64,000 nt of DNA, from positions 1,145,540-1,209,539 of the forward strand of contig NZ_RDBL01000013.1 of assembly GCF_008042035.1 (NCBI RefSeq). Direction: 5' to 3'. The position numbers and the translations under genes are program-made. Below the pieces are notes generated by a model. It did not search any database. It was not told the DNA's origin and saw only the letters and a list, made by a program, of their open reading frames with translations. Origin of the DNA: Streptomyces sp. col6. Lineage in GTDB: Bacteria; Actinomycetota; Actinomycetes; Streptomycetales; Streptomycetaceae. The stretch's first letter is position 1. Each line of letters begins with the position of its first letter. Below, piece by piece: positions 39,317 to 48,192 of this stretch.

Positions 39317-40972
39317 ATGGCGTACGACGCTGATGTGATCGTGATCGGGGCGGGACTCGCGGGGCTCGTGGCCACCGCGGAACTCGTGGACGCAGGCCGC
39401 TCGGTCATCCTGCTCGACCAGGAGCCCGAACAGTCGCTGGGCGGCCAGGCGCACTGGTCCTTCGGCGGCCTCTTCCTCGTCGACTCGCCCGAGCAGCGCC
39501 GGATGCGGATCAAGGACAGTCACGAGCTGGCCCTCCAGGACTGGCTGGGCACGGCCGGTTTCGACCGCGAGGAGGACCACTGGCCGCGCAAGTGGGCCGA
39601 GGCGTACGTCGACTTCGCCGCCGGTGAGAAGCGCTCCTGGCTGCACGCGCAGGGCATGCGGTTCTTCCCCGTCGTCGGCTGGGCGGAACGCGGTGGCTAC
39701 GACGCGAACGGCCACGGCAACTCCGTCCCCCGCTTCCACATCACCTGGGGCACCGGACCCGGCGTCGTCGCCCCCTTCGAGCGCCGGGTCCGCGAGGGCG
39801 TCGCCAAGGGCCTGGTCACCTTCCGCTTCCGCCACCGGGTCACCGGCCTCGCCCGCACCGGGGGCGCCGTCGACACGGTGACCGGGGAGATCCTGGAGCC
39901 GAGCGCCGCCCCGCGAGGGACCGCGAGCGGCCGGGAGACCGCCGGCACCTTCGAGCTGAAGGCCCAGGCGGTGATCGTCACCTCGGGCGGCATCGGCGGC
40001 AACCACGACCTCGTACGCGAGCAGTGGCCCGACCGGCTCGGCACCCCGCCGGCCAAGCTGCTCTCCGGCGTCCCCGCGCACGTCGACGGGCTGATGCTCG
40101 GCATCGCCGAGGAGGCGGGCGCCCACCACATCAACCGCGACCGGATGTGGCACTACACCGAGGGCATCGAGAACTGGAACCCGATCTGGGACAAGCACGC
40201 CATCCGCATCCTGCCCGGCCCGTCCTCCCTCTGGCTGGACGCGACCGGCAAACGGCTGCCCGTCCCGCTCTTCCCCGGCTTCGACACGCTGGGCACCCTC
40301 GAACACATCATGCGCACCGGCCACGACTACACCTGGTTCGTCCTCGATCAGAAGATCATCGGCAAGGAGTTCGCGCTCTCCGGCTCCGAGCAGAACCCCG
40401 ACCTGACCGGCAAGTCGATCCGTGACGTGATCGGCCGGGCCCGCGCGGACGTGCCGGGACCCGTCAAGGCGTTCATGGACAACGGCGTGGACTTCGTCGT
40501 CGAGAAGGACCTCGGCGCCCTCGTACGGGGTATGAACGCGCTCACCGGGGACGGGCTCATCGACGAGGACGCGCTGCGCCGCGAGATCACCGCCCGCGAC
40601 CGGGAGATCGCCAACCCCTTCACCAAGGACCTCCAGATCACCGCGATCCGGGGCGCCCGCACCTACCTCGGCGACAAGCTGATCCGCACCGCGACGCCCC
40701 ACCGCATCCTCGACCCCAAGGCCGGGCCGCTCATCGCCGTACGGCTCAACATCCTGACCCGCAAGTCGCTCGGCGGCCTGGAGACGGACCTGTCCTCGCG
40801 CGTCCTGACCGGCGACGGCACCCCGCTGGCCGGGGTGTACGCGGCGGGCGAGGCGGCCGGCTTCGGCGGCGGCGGGGTGCACGGCTACCGCTCGCTGGAG
40901 GGCACCTTCCTCGGCGGCTGCATCTTCTCCGGCCGGGCGGCGGGCCGCGCGGCGGCGAAGGCGGTCGGCTGA
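39317..40972 (+). CDS. FAD-binding dehydrogenase (KstD/fumarate-reductase-like)
   Basis: 551 residues. FAD motif DVIVIGAGLAGLVATAELVDAGRSVILLDQEPEQSLGGQAHWSFGGLF at the N-terminus and AGVYAAGEAAGFGGGGVHGYRSLEGTFLGGCIFSGRAAG at the C-terminus. The family contains 3-ketosteroid dehydrogenases and related flavoproteins, and members of this subgroup are usually annotated only as FAD-binding dehydrogenase. The second ATG (39317) is chosen because AAGG lies nine bases before it but directly abuts the first ATG at 39308. No steroid genes are adjacent. Confidence 0.88.
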   Translation: MAYDADVIVIGAGLAGLVATAELVDAGRSVILLDQEPEQSLGGQAHWSFGGLFLVDSPEQRRMRIKDSHELALQDWLGTAGFDREEDHWPRKWAEAYVDFAAGEKRSWLHAQGMRFFPVVGWAERGGYDANGHGNSVPRFHITWGTGPGVVAPFERRVREGVAKGLVTFRFRHRVTGLARTGGAVDTVTGEILEPSAAPRGTASGRETAGTFELKAQAVIVTSGGIGGNHDLVREQWPDRLGTPPAKLLSGVPAHVDGLMLGIAEEAGAHHINRDRMWHYTEGIENWNPIWDKHAIRILPGPSSLWLDATGKRLPVPLFPGFDTLGTLEHIMRTGHDYTWFVLDQKIIGKEFALSGSEQNPDLTGKSIRDVIGRARADVPGPVKAFMDNGVDFVVEKDLGALVRGMNALTGDGLIDEDALRREITARDREIANPFTKDLQITAIRGARTYLGDKLIRTATPHRILDPKAGPLIAVRLNILTRKSLGGLETDLSSRVLTGDGTPLAGVYAAGEAAGFGGGGVHGYRSLEGTFLGGCIFSGRAAGRAAAKAVG

Positions 40973-41059
40973 GCGCTTCCCTGCCCGGGGCGCGTCCGTC
41001 CGGTGGGGTTCCGGGGACGGAACCGTGGGGAGACGCCGTTATCCGGGCATGGGAAGAGG

Positions 41060-42310
41060 ATGCCAGGAGTAGCCGAACCCGTCATCAACCTCGTCCGGCG
41101 CACGACCGAGCCCGTGGCCGCGCAGACCCTGCGCTCCACGGGCGCGGCGGTCATCGCCTATGCCGTGGCGACCGCGACGCTGTCCGAGCCCGCCCCCCTG
41201 ACCGCGCCGCTGACCGCGCTGCTCGTCGTCCAAGTCACCCTCTACGCCACTGTCAACATGTCGGTCAAGCGTGTGGTGGCCGTCGTCGTCGGTGTCCTCA
41301 TCGCGAGCGGCTTCAGCGCCCTGGTCGGCATTTCCTGGTGGAGCCTGGGGCTGACCATCTTCACGGCGCTGATCATCGGCAGACTGGTCCGGGTCGACGA
41401 GTTCGTCCCCGAGGTGGCGATCAGCGCCATGCTCGTCCTCGGCGTCACCTCGCAGTCCGCGCGCTCCAGCATGGCGTGGGAGCGGGTGTATGAGACGCTG
41501 ATCGGCGCCGGTGTGGGCCTGCTGTTCAACCTGCTGTTCGCCCCGCCCGTGTGGGTGCAGACCGCGGGCGCGTCCATCGACGGACTGGCCCGCGAGATGG
41601 GGCAGATGTTCCGCGACCTGGGCAGCGACCTCGCCCGTCCGGTGACCGTCGCGGAGGCGGCCGACCGGCTGCACCGGGCCCGCCGCCTCGACCACGACAT
41701 CGTCGAGGTGGACGCCTCCCTGCGGCAGGCCGAGGAAAGCCTCATGTACAACCCCAGGGTGCGGCAGGGGCTGCTGCACCGCGTGGTGCTGCGCACCGGA
41801 CTGGACACGCTGGAGATCTGCGCGGTCGTCGTACGGGTGCTGTCCCGGACGCTCACCGACCTCGCCAAGGACCGGGGCGACTCGCCCCAGTTCCCGCCCG
41901 AGGTCGCCGCCCACATCACCGAACTGTTCGAACAGATGGCGGGGGCCATCGAGAGTTTCTCGGTGCTCATCACGACCCCGGTCGCCGCCAGCGCCGAGGA
42001 GGCCGAGGACCGGCTCACCGACGCGCTCGACGCCAGCCGGGCGACCCGCGACCTGGTGGCGGACATGCTGCTGGCCGCCGTCCAGGAACACCCCAGGAAG
42101 TGGCAGCTGCACGGGGCCCTGCTCGCCGAGGTGGACCGCATCCTGGACGAGCTGGACATCGAGAAGCGCGCCGAGCGCCTGGGCCAGGAACTCGACCGCC
42201 GCTCCGCCGTACTCCACGAGCGCCACCCCCGGCTGCTGGCGTTCCGCCGCCGTCTGGGCCTGGTGAAGAGCGGGGACCGGGAGAAGCGGGCGGAGGCCGA
42301 GGCGCGCTGA
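41060..42310 (+). CDS. FUSC-family membrane protein (aromatic acid exporter-like)
   Basis: 416 residues. N-terminal ~170 residues form five to six membrane helices (VAAQTLRSTGAAVIAYAVATATL, APLTALLVVQVTLYATVNMSVKRVVAVVVGVLIASGFSALVG, ...LIIGRLVRVDEFVPEVAISAMLVLG); the rest is a long helical cytoplasmic domain (SLRQAEESLMYNPRVRQGLLHRVVLRTGLDTLEICAVVVRVLSRTLTDL). FUSC/aromatic-acid exporters move aryl acids or other organic anions. GGGAAG lies just before the ATG. It starts 87 bases after the FAD dehydrogenase stop, so it may be cotranscribed with it. Confidence 0.85.
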   Translation: MPGVAEPVINLVRRTTEPVAAQTLRSTGAAVIAYAVATATLSEPAPLTAPLTALLVVQVTLYATVNMSVKRVVAVVVGVLIASGFSALVGISWWSLGLTIFTALIIGRLVRVDEFVPEVAISAMLVLGVTSQSARSSMAWERVYETLIGAGVGLLFNLLFAPPVWVQTAGASIDGLAREMGQMFRDLGSDLARPVTVAEAADRLHRARRLDHDIVEVDASLRQAEESLMYNPRVRQGLLHRVVLRTGLDTLEICAVVVRVLSRTLTDLAKDRGDSPQFPPEVAAHITELFEQMAGAIESFSVLITTPVAASAEEAEDRLTDALDASRATRDLVADMLLAAVQEHPRKWQLHGALLAEVDRILDELDIEKRAERLGQELDRRSAVLHERHPRLLAFRRRLGLVKSGDREKRAEAEAR

Positions 42311-42328
42311 CGGCGCGGGCGCCGGGGG

Positions 42329-42766
42329 TCAGTCCTCGTCCGCGCCGATGCGCTCGACGACCCGGAACCGCTCGGCGACGATCATCGTGTCGTCGTCGAC
42401 CGTGAACTCCGGCTCGCCGAGCGCGTCCCGCATCTCCTCGCTGTGCCAGAACCGCTCGTGCCCCGCCCGCCACTCGGCGACCGAGGCGTAGCCCTCGCCC
42501 TCGTCCAGCGCGTGCTGGAGATCCACGTCCGCCAGCCGGAGCACCCGGACCTCCGTCACTTCGAGTACGGCGATCTCCCGGCCGTCCGAGTCGATGAGGG
42601 CGGACCGCTCACCGACCGGGGGCAGCTCCTCCTGCTCGATCTCGTACTCCACGAGCAGGCCGGAGGTCGACACCTTGCGCCCGTCCAGGACCGCGGCGAC
42701 CAACTGGTCGCGCAGCGGCCCCGGAAAGGCGAGCAGGAAGGGCTTGAGCGCTTCACGGTTCGGCAT
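42329..42766 (-). CDS. ASCH-domain protein
   Basis: 145 residues with an ASCH (PUA-like) domain: FPGPLRDQLVAAVLDGRKVSTSGLLVEYEIEQEELPPVGERSALIDSDGREIAVLEVTEVRVLRLADVD then EGEGYASVAEWRAGHERFW. ASCH proteins bind RNA or hydrolyse modified nucleosides; some are N4-acetylcytidine amidohydrolases. Nothing indicates the exact role here. Convergent with the FUSC gene, divergent from the molybdoenzyme. Confidence 0.88.
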   Translation of the reverse strand: MPNREALKPFLLAFPGPLRDQLVAAVLDGRKVSTSGLLVEYEIEQEELPPVGERSALIDSDGREIAVLEVTEVRVLRLADVDLQHALDEGEGYASVAEWRAGHERFWHSEEMRDALGEPEFTVDDDTMIVAERFRVVERIGADED

Positions 42767-42877
42767 GGCGCCAGTCTGGCACCCGGCCCGGCCCGGGTGC
42801 GCGGGCAAATCTGACGAGCTGGTGACGGCCCGCCGCCGCCCCTGGCGCACGGGCGCCCCGGGTGCTCGAATCGTCGG

Positions 42878-43630
42878 GTGAACAGTTCCCCACCCGAAGA
42901 CGGCCCACCCGGCGACGGCCCCGACGGCGTCGGCGCTCCCGTCGGCCGCCGCGTGGTCCTGGGCATGCTGGGCCTCGGCGCCGCCGGACTCGTCGCCGCG
43001 CCCGTCCTGCAACGGATGCTCGAATCGGGACTCGGCGCGGTCGCGGGCAAGGACCCCACCGGGCTCACCGGCCTGCTGCCCAACGGCGGCGGCTTCCGCT
43101 ACTACTCGGTCGCCTCCTCCGTACCGTCCAGGGGCGCCGCCGACTACCGGCTGAAGGTGGACGGGCTGGTCGACCGCCCGGCCACGTACACACTGGACAC
43201 GCTGCGGCGCATGGAGCAGACCCGGATCGTCCGGGACGTCCAGTGCGTCACCGGCTGGCGGGTGCCGGAAACGGCCTTCGAGGGCGTGCGGCTCTCCGCC
43301 CTGCTGGACGCGGCAGGCGTGCGGTCCGGGGCGAAGGCCGTCCGCTTCACCTGCTTCGACGGGACCTACAGCGAGAGCCTGACCCTCGCCCAGGCCCGCC
43401 GCGCCGATGTGCTCGTGGCGCTGCGGATGAACGACAAGCCGGTGTCGCACGCGCACGGCGGGCCGGTGCGGCTGTACGTGGCCCCGATGTACTTCTACAA
43501 GTCGGCGAAATGGCTCTCCGGGATCACCGTCACGGACTCCGTACGCCCCGGTTACTGGGAGAAGCTCGGTTATGACGTCGACGCCTGGGTCGGCCGGTCC
43601 AACGGCCGCGACGACGCCCCCACCGTCTGA
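42878..43630 (+). CDS. Tat-exported molybdopterin-dependent oxidoreductase
   Basis: 250 residues. The N-terminus has a twin-arginine signal (GRRVVLGMLGLGAAGLVAAP), then a sulfite-oxidase-fold molybdopterin domain: LKVDGLVDRPATYTLDTLRRM, VRDVQCVTGWRVPETAFEGVRLSALLD, where Cys in QCVTGW is the expected Mo ligand, and HGGPVRLYVAPMYFYKSAKWLSGITV. It resembles YedY/MsrP and plant-type sulfite-oxidase catalytic domains without a heme domain. The overlapping downstream gene encodes a cytochrome-b-type membrane protein, so electrons would flow between quinone pool and this extracytoplasmic enzyme. Substrate (sulfoxide or another oxo compound) is unknown. Confidence 0.88.
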   Translation: MNSSPPEDGPPGDGPDGVGAPVGRRVVLGMLGLGAAGLVAAPVLQRMLESGLGAVAGKDPTGLTGLLPNGGGFRYYSVASSVPSRGAADYRLKVDGLVDRPATYTLDTLRRMEQTRIVRDVQCVTGWRVPETAFEGVRLSALLDAAGVRSGAKAVRFTCFDGTYSESLTLAQARRADVLVALRMNDKPVSHAHGGPVRLYVAPMYFYKSAKWLSGITVTDSVRPGYWEKLGYDVDAWVGRSNGRDDAPTV

Positions 43631-44255
43631 AACGGCGGGCCGGGTGCACCGGTTCGCCCGTCCGGTACGCCTGGTGCACCGGGCCACGGCCGCGCTGACG
43701 CTGCTGTGCGTGGCCTCCGCCGCCTGCCTGTACGTGCCGCAGCTCGCCGAACTCGTCGGCCGCCGCCACCTCGTGGTCACCGTGCACGAGTGGTCGGGGC
43801 TGCTCATCCCCGTACCCCTGCTCGCGGGTCTCGCGGCGCGGCCGTTGCGGGCGGACCTGCGGCGGCTCAACCGCTTCGGGCCGCACGACCGGCGGTGGCT
43901 GCGGGCGGCCCTGCGGCGCGACCGGCGGCCCGGTGCGCGGCCGGCCGGGAAGTTCAACGCCGGGCAGAAGCTGTACGCGGCGTGGATCGCCGGGGCGGTG
44001 CTCGTCATGGCGGGCACCGGGCTGCTGATGTGGTTCACCGGCTTCGCCCCGCTGGTGTGGCGCACCGCCGCGACCTTCGTCCACGACTGGCTGGCCCTCG
44101 CGGCCGGCCTGGTGCTGGCCGGCCACATCGCCATGGCGTACGCCGACCCGGAGGCACGCCGCGGCATGCGCTCCGGGTCGGTGAGCGGGGAGTGGGCCCG
44201 CCGTGAGCACCCGCTGTGGGAGCCCGGGGCGGACGGCCGGCTAGAGGACGAGTGA
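43572..44255 (+). CDS. Cytochrome b/b6-type membrane subunit
   Basis: 227 residues, four membrane helices, with heme-ligand candidates in RLVHRATAALTLL, TVHEWSGLLIPVP, FVHDWLALAAGL and AGHIAMAYADPEARRGM. It is the membrane anchor and electron carrier for the molybdoenzyme encoded directly upstream. The start at 43572 lies 59 bases inside that gene but has GGAGAAG with a 7-base spacing; an in-frame GTG at 43644 is the alternative. Its last 15 bases overlap the convergent gluconate permease gene. Confidence 0.85.
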   Translation: MTSTPGSAGPTAATTPPPSETAGRVHRFARPVRLVHRATAALTLLCVASAACLYVPQLAELVGRRHLVVTVHEWSGLLIPVPLLAGLAARPLRADLRRLNRFGPHDRRWLRAALRRDRRPGARPAGKFNAGQKLYAAWIAGAVLVMAGTGLLMWFTGFAPLVWRTAATFVHDWLALAAGLVLAGHIAMAYADPEARRGMRSGSVSGEWARREHPLWEPGADGRLEDE

Positions 44256-45638
44256 CAGCAGCAGGATGAAGATCAGCGAGGCCACGGAGATGATGGTCTC
44301 CATCACCGACCAGGTCTTCACCGTCTGGCCCACGTCCATGCCGAAGTACTCCTTCACGAGCCAGAAGCCGGCGTCGTTGACATGGCTGAAGAAGAGCGAG
44401 CCCGCGCCGACGGCGAGGACCAGCAGGGCCGCGTGGGAGGTCGACATGTCGGCCGCGAGCGGGGCGACGAGACCGGCCGCCGAGATCGTCGCCACGGTCG
44501 CCGAGCCGGTCGCCAGCCGGATCGCCACGGCGATCAGCCAGCCGAGCAGCAGGGCCGGGATCGACCAGTCCTCGGAGAAGTCCAGGATCATCTGGCCCAC
44601 GCCCGCGTCGATCAGCGTCTGCTTGAAGCCGCCGCCCGCGCCCACGATGAGCAGCACACCGGCGATCGGGGCGAGGGACTTCTCCACGGTGGTGGAGAGC
44701 CTGCCCTTGGTGAAGCCTGCCGCCCGGCCCAGCGTGAACATGCCGACGATCACGGCCGCGAGCAGCGCGATCAGCGGCGAGCCGATCACATCGGTGACCT
44801 TCTGGAGACCCTGCTCCGGGTCGTCCACCACGATGTCGACGAGCGCCTTGACGAGCATCAGCACGACGGGCAGCAGGATCGTGGCGAGGGTGGCGCCGAA
44901 GCCGGGGCGGCGCTCCAGGTCCTCCGAGGGGCGCTGCGGGATCATCTTGTCCGGCGCCTCGATGTCCACCCAGCGGGCGGCGTAACGGGAGAAGACCGGA
45001 CCGGCGAGGATCACGGTCGGGATCGCGACGACCACACCGAGGGCCAGCGTGACGCCCAGGTTGGCGCCGAGCGCGTCGATCGCGACGAGCGGGCCGGGGT
45101 GCGGCGGGATGAGGCCGTGCATCACGGACAGGCCGGCCAGGGCCGGGATGCCGATGCGCATCAGGGAGTAGTTGCCGCGCTTGGCGACGAGCAGCACCAC
45201 GGGGATCATCAGCACGATCCCGACCTCGAAGAACAGCGGCAGGCCGATGATCGAGGCGATGAGGACCATCGCCCACGGCATCGCCCGCTTGCTGGTCCGC
45301 GCCAGGATGGTGTCGACGATCTGGTCGGCGCCGCCGGAGTCCGCGAGCAGCTTGCCCAGGATCGCGCCGAGCGCGATGAGGACGCCGACGCCCGCGACGG
45401 TCGAGCCGAGGCCCGCGGTGAAGCTGGCTATCGTCTTCGCCGGCGCGGCGCCGGCGAAGGAACCGAGCGCCAGCGAACCGATGGTCAGCGCGAGGAACGC
45501 GTGCATCTTGAACTTGGTGATGAGCAGGACGATGACGGCGATCCCCGCCAGGACGGCGATGCCCAGCTGGGCGTTGCCGGCCGAGGTGATCGGTTCGACG
45601 GCGTCCGCTGCCAGCATCTCGGCGCTGAGACTGGTCAC
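44241..45638 (-). CDS. gntP: Gluconate permease, GntP family
   Basis: 465 residues with about 12-14 membrane helices of the gluconate:H+ symporter family (IGLPLFFEVGIVLMIPVVLLVAKRG, SVMHGLIPPHPGPLVAIDALGANLG, IVGAGGGFKQTLIDAG, FSHVNDAGFWLVKEYFGM). It imports gluconate across the membrane. GTG start at 45638 with AAGGA about nine bases upstream; it starts 11 bases after gluconate kinase, in one operon. Expected to be repressed by the divergent GntR. Confidence 0.94.
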   Translation of the reverse strand: MTSLSAEMLAADAVEPITSAGNAQLGIAVLAGIAVIVLLITKFKMHAFLALTIGSLALGSFAGAAPAKTIASFTAGLGSTVAGVGVLIALGAILGKLLADSGGADQIVDTILARTSKRAMPWAMVLIASIIGLPLFFEVGIVLMIPVVLLVAKRGNYSLMRIGIPALAGLSVMHGLIPPHPGPLVAIDALGANLGVTLALGVVVAIPTVILAGPVFSRYAARWVDIEAPDKMIPQRPSEDLERRPGFGATLATILLPVVLMLVKALVDIVVDDPEQGLQKVTDVIGSPLIALLAAVIVGMFTLGRAAGFTKGRLSTTVEKSLAPIAGVLLIVGAGGGFKQTLIDAGVGQMILDFSEDWSIPALLLGWLIAVAIRLATGSATVATISAAGLVAPLAADMSTSHAALLVLAVGAGSLFFSHVNDAGFWLVKEYFGMDVGQTVKTWSVMETIISVASLIFILLLSLVL

Positions 45639-45649
45639 GGTGGTGATCC

Positions 45650-46159
45650 TTAACTGTCGAGCCGGCGCAGCGCGGCGACGGCTCGCTGGGTGATTTCTTC
45701 GGGGGTGCCGGAGACGTCGACCGACACGCCGGCCTCGTCGTCCTCCAGGGGCTGGAGGGTGGCGAACTGCGAGTCGAGGAGCGCGGTCGGCATGAAGTGG
45801 CCCTTGCGGGCGGCCATCCGCTCCTCGATGAGGGACCGGTCGCCGGTCAGATGCAGGAAGACGGCGCCCGGTGCCTCGGCGCGCAGCCGGTCGCGGTAGG
45901 CGCGCTTGAGCGCGGAGCTGCTGACGACCCCGCCGAGCCCGGCCCGGCCGTGCGCCCACTGCCCGATCGCGTCGAGCCAGGGCCACCGGTCCGCGTCGTC
46001 CAGCGGGGTGCCGGCCGACATCTTGGCGATGTTCGCGGGGGGATGGAAGTCGTCGCCCTCGGCGTACGGAACGCCCAGTGCGGCGGCGAGCAGGGGGCCG
46101 ATCGTGGTCTTGCCGGTCCCTGCCACGCCCATCACCACGACGACGTGGGGGGTGCTCAT
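45650..46159 (-). CDS. gntK: Gluconokinase
   Basis: 169 residues, typical GntK. P-loop GVAGTGKT at residues 11-18, AEGDDFHPPANIAKMSAGTPLDDADRWPWL (substrate site), and RMAARKGHFMPTALLDSQFATLQPL. It phosphorylates gluconate to 6-phosphogluconate for the pentose-phosphate pathway. GAGG lies seven bases before ATG 46159. First gene of the gntK-gntP operon, divergent from gntR. Confidence 0.96.
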   Translation of the reverse strand: MSTPHVVVVMGVAGTGKTTIGPLLAAALGVPYAEGDDFHPPANIAKMSAGTPLDDADRWPWLDAIGQWAHGRAGLGGVVSSSALKRAYRDRLRAEAPGAVFLHLTGDRSLIEERMAARKGHFMPTALLDSQFATLQPLEDDEAGVSVDVSGTPEEITQRAVAALRRLDS

Positions 46160-46222
46160 TGCGGTGCCTCGCTGTCTCTGCGATGTCTTCCTCGACATCG
46201 GTCCGTCGCGCCACTGAAACCT

Positions 46223-46237
46223 ATACGTACGACTTAT
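46223..46237. promoter_or_regulatory. GntR operator 1
   Basis: ATACGTACGACTTAT fits ATANGT-N3-ACNTAT, the symmetrical FadR/GntR-type box (GT-N3-AC core), 64 bp from the gntK start and 65 bp from the gntR start. Confidence 0.75.
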
Positions 46238-46254
46238 TCAAGAGGGTGTGACAT

Positions 46255-46269
46255 AAACGTCGTACTTAA
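46255..46269. promoter_or_regulatory. GntR operator 2
   Basis: AAACGTCGTACTTAA repeats the GT-N3-AC core and shares ACGT-N4-CTTA with operator 1; the centres are 32 bp apart (three helical turns). Confidence 0.65.
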
Positions 46270-46301
46270 AGGCTCCTGGGGGTGCCCCGTACCCTGGGGC
46301 C

Positions 46302-47003
46302 ATGACCACACCTGCCCAGGGGCTCCACACGCATGTCCTGGACACCCTGGGCCTGGAGATCGCCGCCGGGGAGCACGCGCCCGGCCAGGTGCTGCGTACG
46401 GACGAGCTGGCGCAGCGCTTCGACGTCTCGCGCACGGTGGTCCGCGAGGTGGTCCGGGTCCTGGAGTCCATGCACCTGGTCGAGTCCCGCCGCCGGGTCG
46501 GCGTGACCGTACGGCCGGCCGAGGCGTGGAACGTGTACGACCCCCAGGTCATCCGGTGGCGGCTGGCCGGCGCGGACCGCCCCCGCCAGCTGCGCTCCCT
46601 CACCGTCCTGCGGTCCGCGATCGAGCCGGTCGCCGCCTCGCTCGCCGCCCGCCACGCCACCCCGGAGCAGTGCGCCGAGCTGACCGAGCGCGCCCTCGGC
46701 ATGGTCGCCACCTCGCGCGGCCACCAGCTGGAGGGCTACCTCCAGCACGACATCGCCTTCCACCGCATCGTCCTCAACGCCTCCGGCAACGAGATGTTCG
46801 CGCGCCTGGGCGACGTGGTCGCCGAGGTCCTGGCCGGCCGCACGCACCACCAGGTGATGTTCGAGGACCCCGACCCGGCGGCCGTCACCCTGCACGTACG
46901 GCTCGCCGAGGCCGTGCGCGAGGGCGACGCGGCCGAGGCGGAGCGCCTGACGAAGGAGATCGCCGTCGGCGCCCTGCACGAGCTGGACGTTCTCGCGCCC
47001 TGA
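46302..47003 (+). CDS. gntR: GntR repressor of gluconate utilisation
   Basis: 233 residues, FadR subfamily. Winged HTH (VLDTLGLEIAAGEHAPGQVLRTDELAQRFDVSRTVVREVVRVLESMHLVESRRRVGVTV) and an FCD ligand domain with metal/ligand residues in the helical bundle (HDIAFHRIVLNASGN, ...HVRLAEAVREGDAAEAERL). It should release DNA on binding gluconate or 6-phosphogluconate. It is divergent from gntK-gntP over a 142-bp region with two GntR boxes, so it likely controls both directions. Confidence 0.93.
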   Translation: MTTPAQGLHTHVLDTLGLEIAAGEHAPGQVLRTDELAQRFDVSRTVVREVVRVLESMHLVESRRRVGVTVRPAEAWNVYDPQVIRWRLAGADRPRQLRSLTVLRSAIEPVAASLAARHATPEQCAELTERALGMVATSRGHQLEGYLQHDIAFHRIVLNASGNEMFARLGDVVAEVLAGRTHHQVMFEDPDPAAVTLHVRLAEAVREGDAAEAERLTKEIAVGALHELDVLAP

Positions 47004-47106
47004 GACCGCCCGCCGCCCCGCACGGCGTACCGTGGCCCGTGATCGATCCCGGGAAATCCGGGAGCACCGGTCTCAGCGAAGAGTCGGGAAAAGGGAGTCC
47101 ACGGGA

Positions 47107-48192
47107 ATGCCGCAGCACGTACAAGGGGTCATCGCACCGGGAAAGAACGAACCGGTGCGCGTCGAGACGATCGTCATCCCGGACCCCGGCCCCGGTGAGG
47201 CCGTGGTGAAGGTCCAGGCGTGCGGCGTCTGCCACACCGACCTGCACTACAAGCAGGGCGGCATCAACGACGAGTTCCCCTTCCTCCTCGGCCACGAGGC
47301 CGCGGGCGTCGTGGAGTCCGTCGGCGAGGGCGTCACCGACGTGGCCCCCGGAGACTTCGTGATCCTCAACTGGCGTGCGGTGTGCGGCCAGTGCCGCGCC
47401 TGTCTGCGCGGGCGCCCCTGGTACTGCTTCGACACGCACAACGCGAAGCAGAAGATGACCCTCCTCGACGGCACCGAGCTGTCCCCGGCCCTGGGCATCG
47501 GCGCCTTCGCCGAGAAGACCCTCGTCGCCTCCGGCCAGTGCACCAAGGTCGACCCGGAGGTCGCCCCCGAGGTCGCCGGGCTGCTCGGCTGCGGCGTCAT
47601 GGCGGGCATCGGCGCCGCCATCAACACCGGTCAGGTCGGGCGCGGCGACTCGGTCGCCGTCATCGGCTGCGGCGGCGTCGGCGACGCCGCCATCGCGGGC
47701 GCCCGGCTGGCCGGCGCGGCGAAGATCATCGCCGTGGACATCGACGACCGCAAGCTGGAGACGGCGAAGTCGATGGGCGCGACCCACACCGTCAACTCCC
47801 GCTCCACCGATCCCGTCGAGGCGATCCGCGAGCTGACCGGCGGCAACGGCGCCGACGTCGTCATCGAGGCCGTCGGCCGCCCGGAGACGTACAAGCAGGC
47901 CTTCTACGCCCGCGACCTCGCCGGCACCGTCGTCCTGGTCGGCGTCCCCACCCCCGAGATGCAGCTCGAACTCCCGCTGCTCGACGTCTTCGGCCGCGGC
48001 GGCTCGCTCAAGTCCTCCTGGTACGGCGACTGCCTGCCCTCCCGCGACTTCCCGATGCTGGTCGACCTGCACCAGCAGGGCCGCCTCGACCTCGCCGCGT
48101 TCGTCACCGAGACCATCGGCCTCGGCGACATCGAGCAGGCCTTCGACCGGATGCACGACGGCGACGTGCTGCGCTCGGTGGTGGTGTTCTGA
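47107..48192 (+). CDS. mscR: S-(hydroxymethyl)mycothiol dehydrogenase
   Basis: 361 residues, MDR zinc enzyme. Catalytic zinc residues are in ACGVCHTDLHY and GHEAAGVV, structural zinc in CGQCRACLRGRPWYC, NAD motif IGCGGVGDAAIAGARLAGAAKIIAVDI. The combination HTDLHYKQGGINDEFPFLLGHEAAG and WYGDCLPSRDFPMLVDLH is characteristic of the actinobacterial mycothiol-dependent formaldehyde dehydrogenase (AdhE2/MscR). It oxidises the formaldehyde-mycothiol adduct and can reduce S-nitrosomycothiol. Its stop overlaps the metallo-hydrolase start by one base. Confidence 0.93.
   Translation: MPQHVQGVIAPGKNEPVRVETIVIPDPGPGEAVVKVQACGVCHTDLHYKQGGINDEFPFLLGHEAAGVVESVGEGVTDVAPGDFVILNWRAVCGQCRACLRGRPWYCFDTHNAKQKMTLLDGTELSPALGIGAFAEKTLVASGQCTKVDPEVAPEVAGLLGCGVMAGIGAAINTGQVGRGDSVAVIGCGGVGDAAIAGARLAGAAKIIAVDIDDRKLETAKSMGATHTVNSRSTDPVEAIRELTGGNGADVVIEAVGRPETYKQAFYARDLAGTVVLVGVPTPEMQLELPLLDVFGRGGSLKSSWYGDCLPSRDFPMLVDLHQQGRLDLAAFVTETIGLGDIEQAFDRMHDGDVLRSVVVF

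Noticed and set aside
44980..44990. Other possible TTA codons (for example TTAC strings at 44983, 51450, 52725)
   Set aside because: When read in frame these are TAC (Tyr) codons, not TTA, so they do not imply bldA control.
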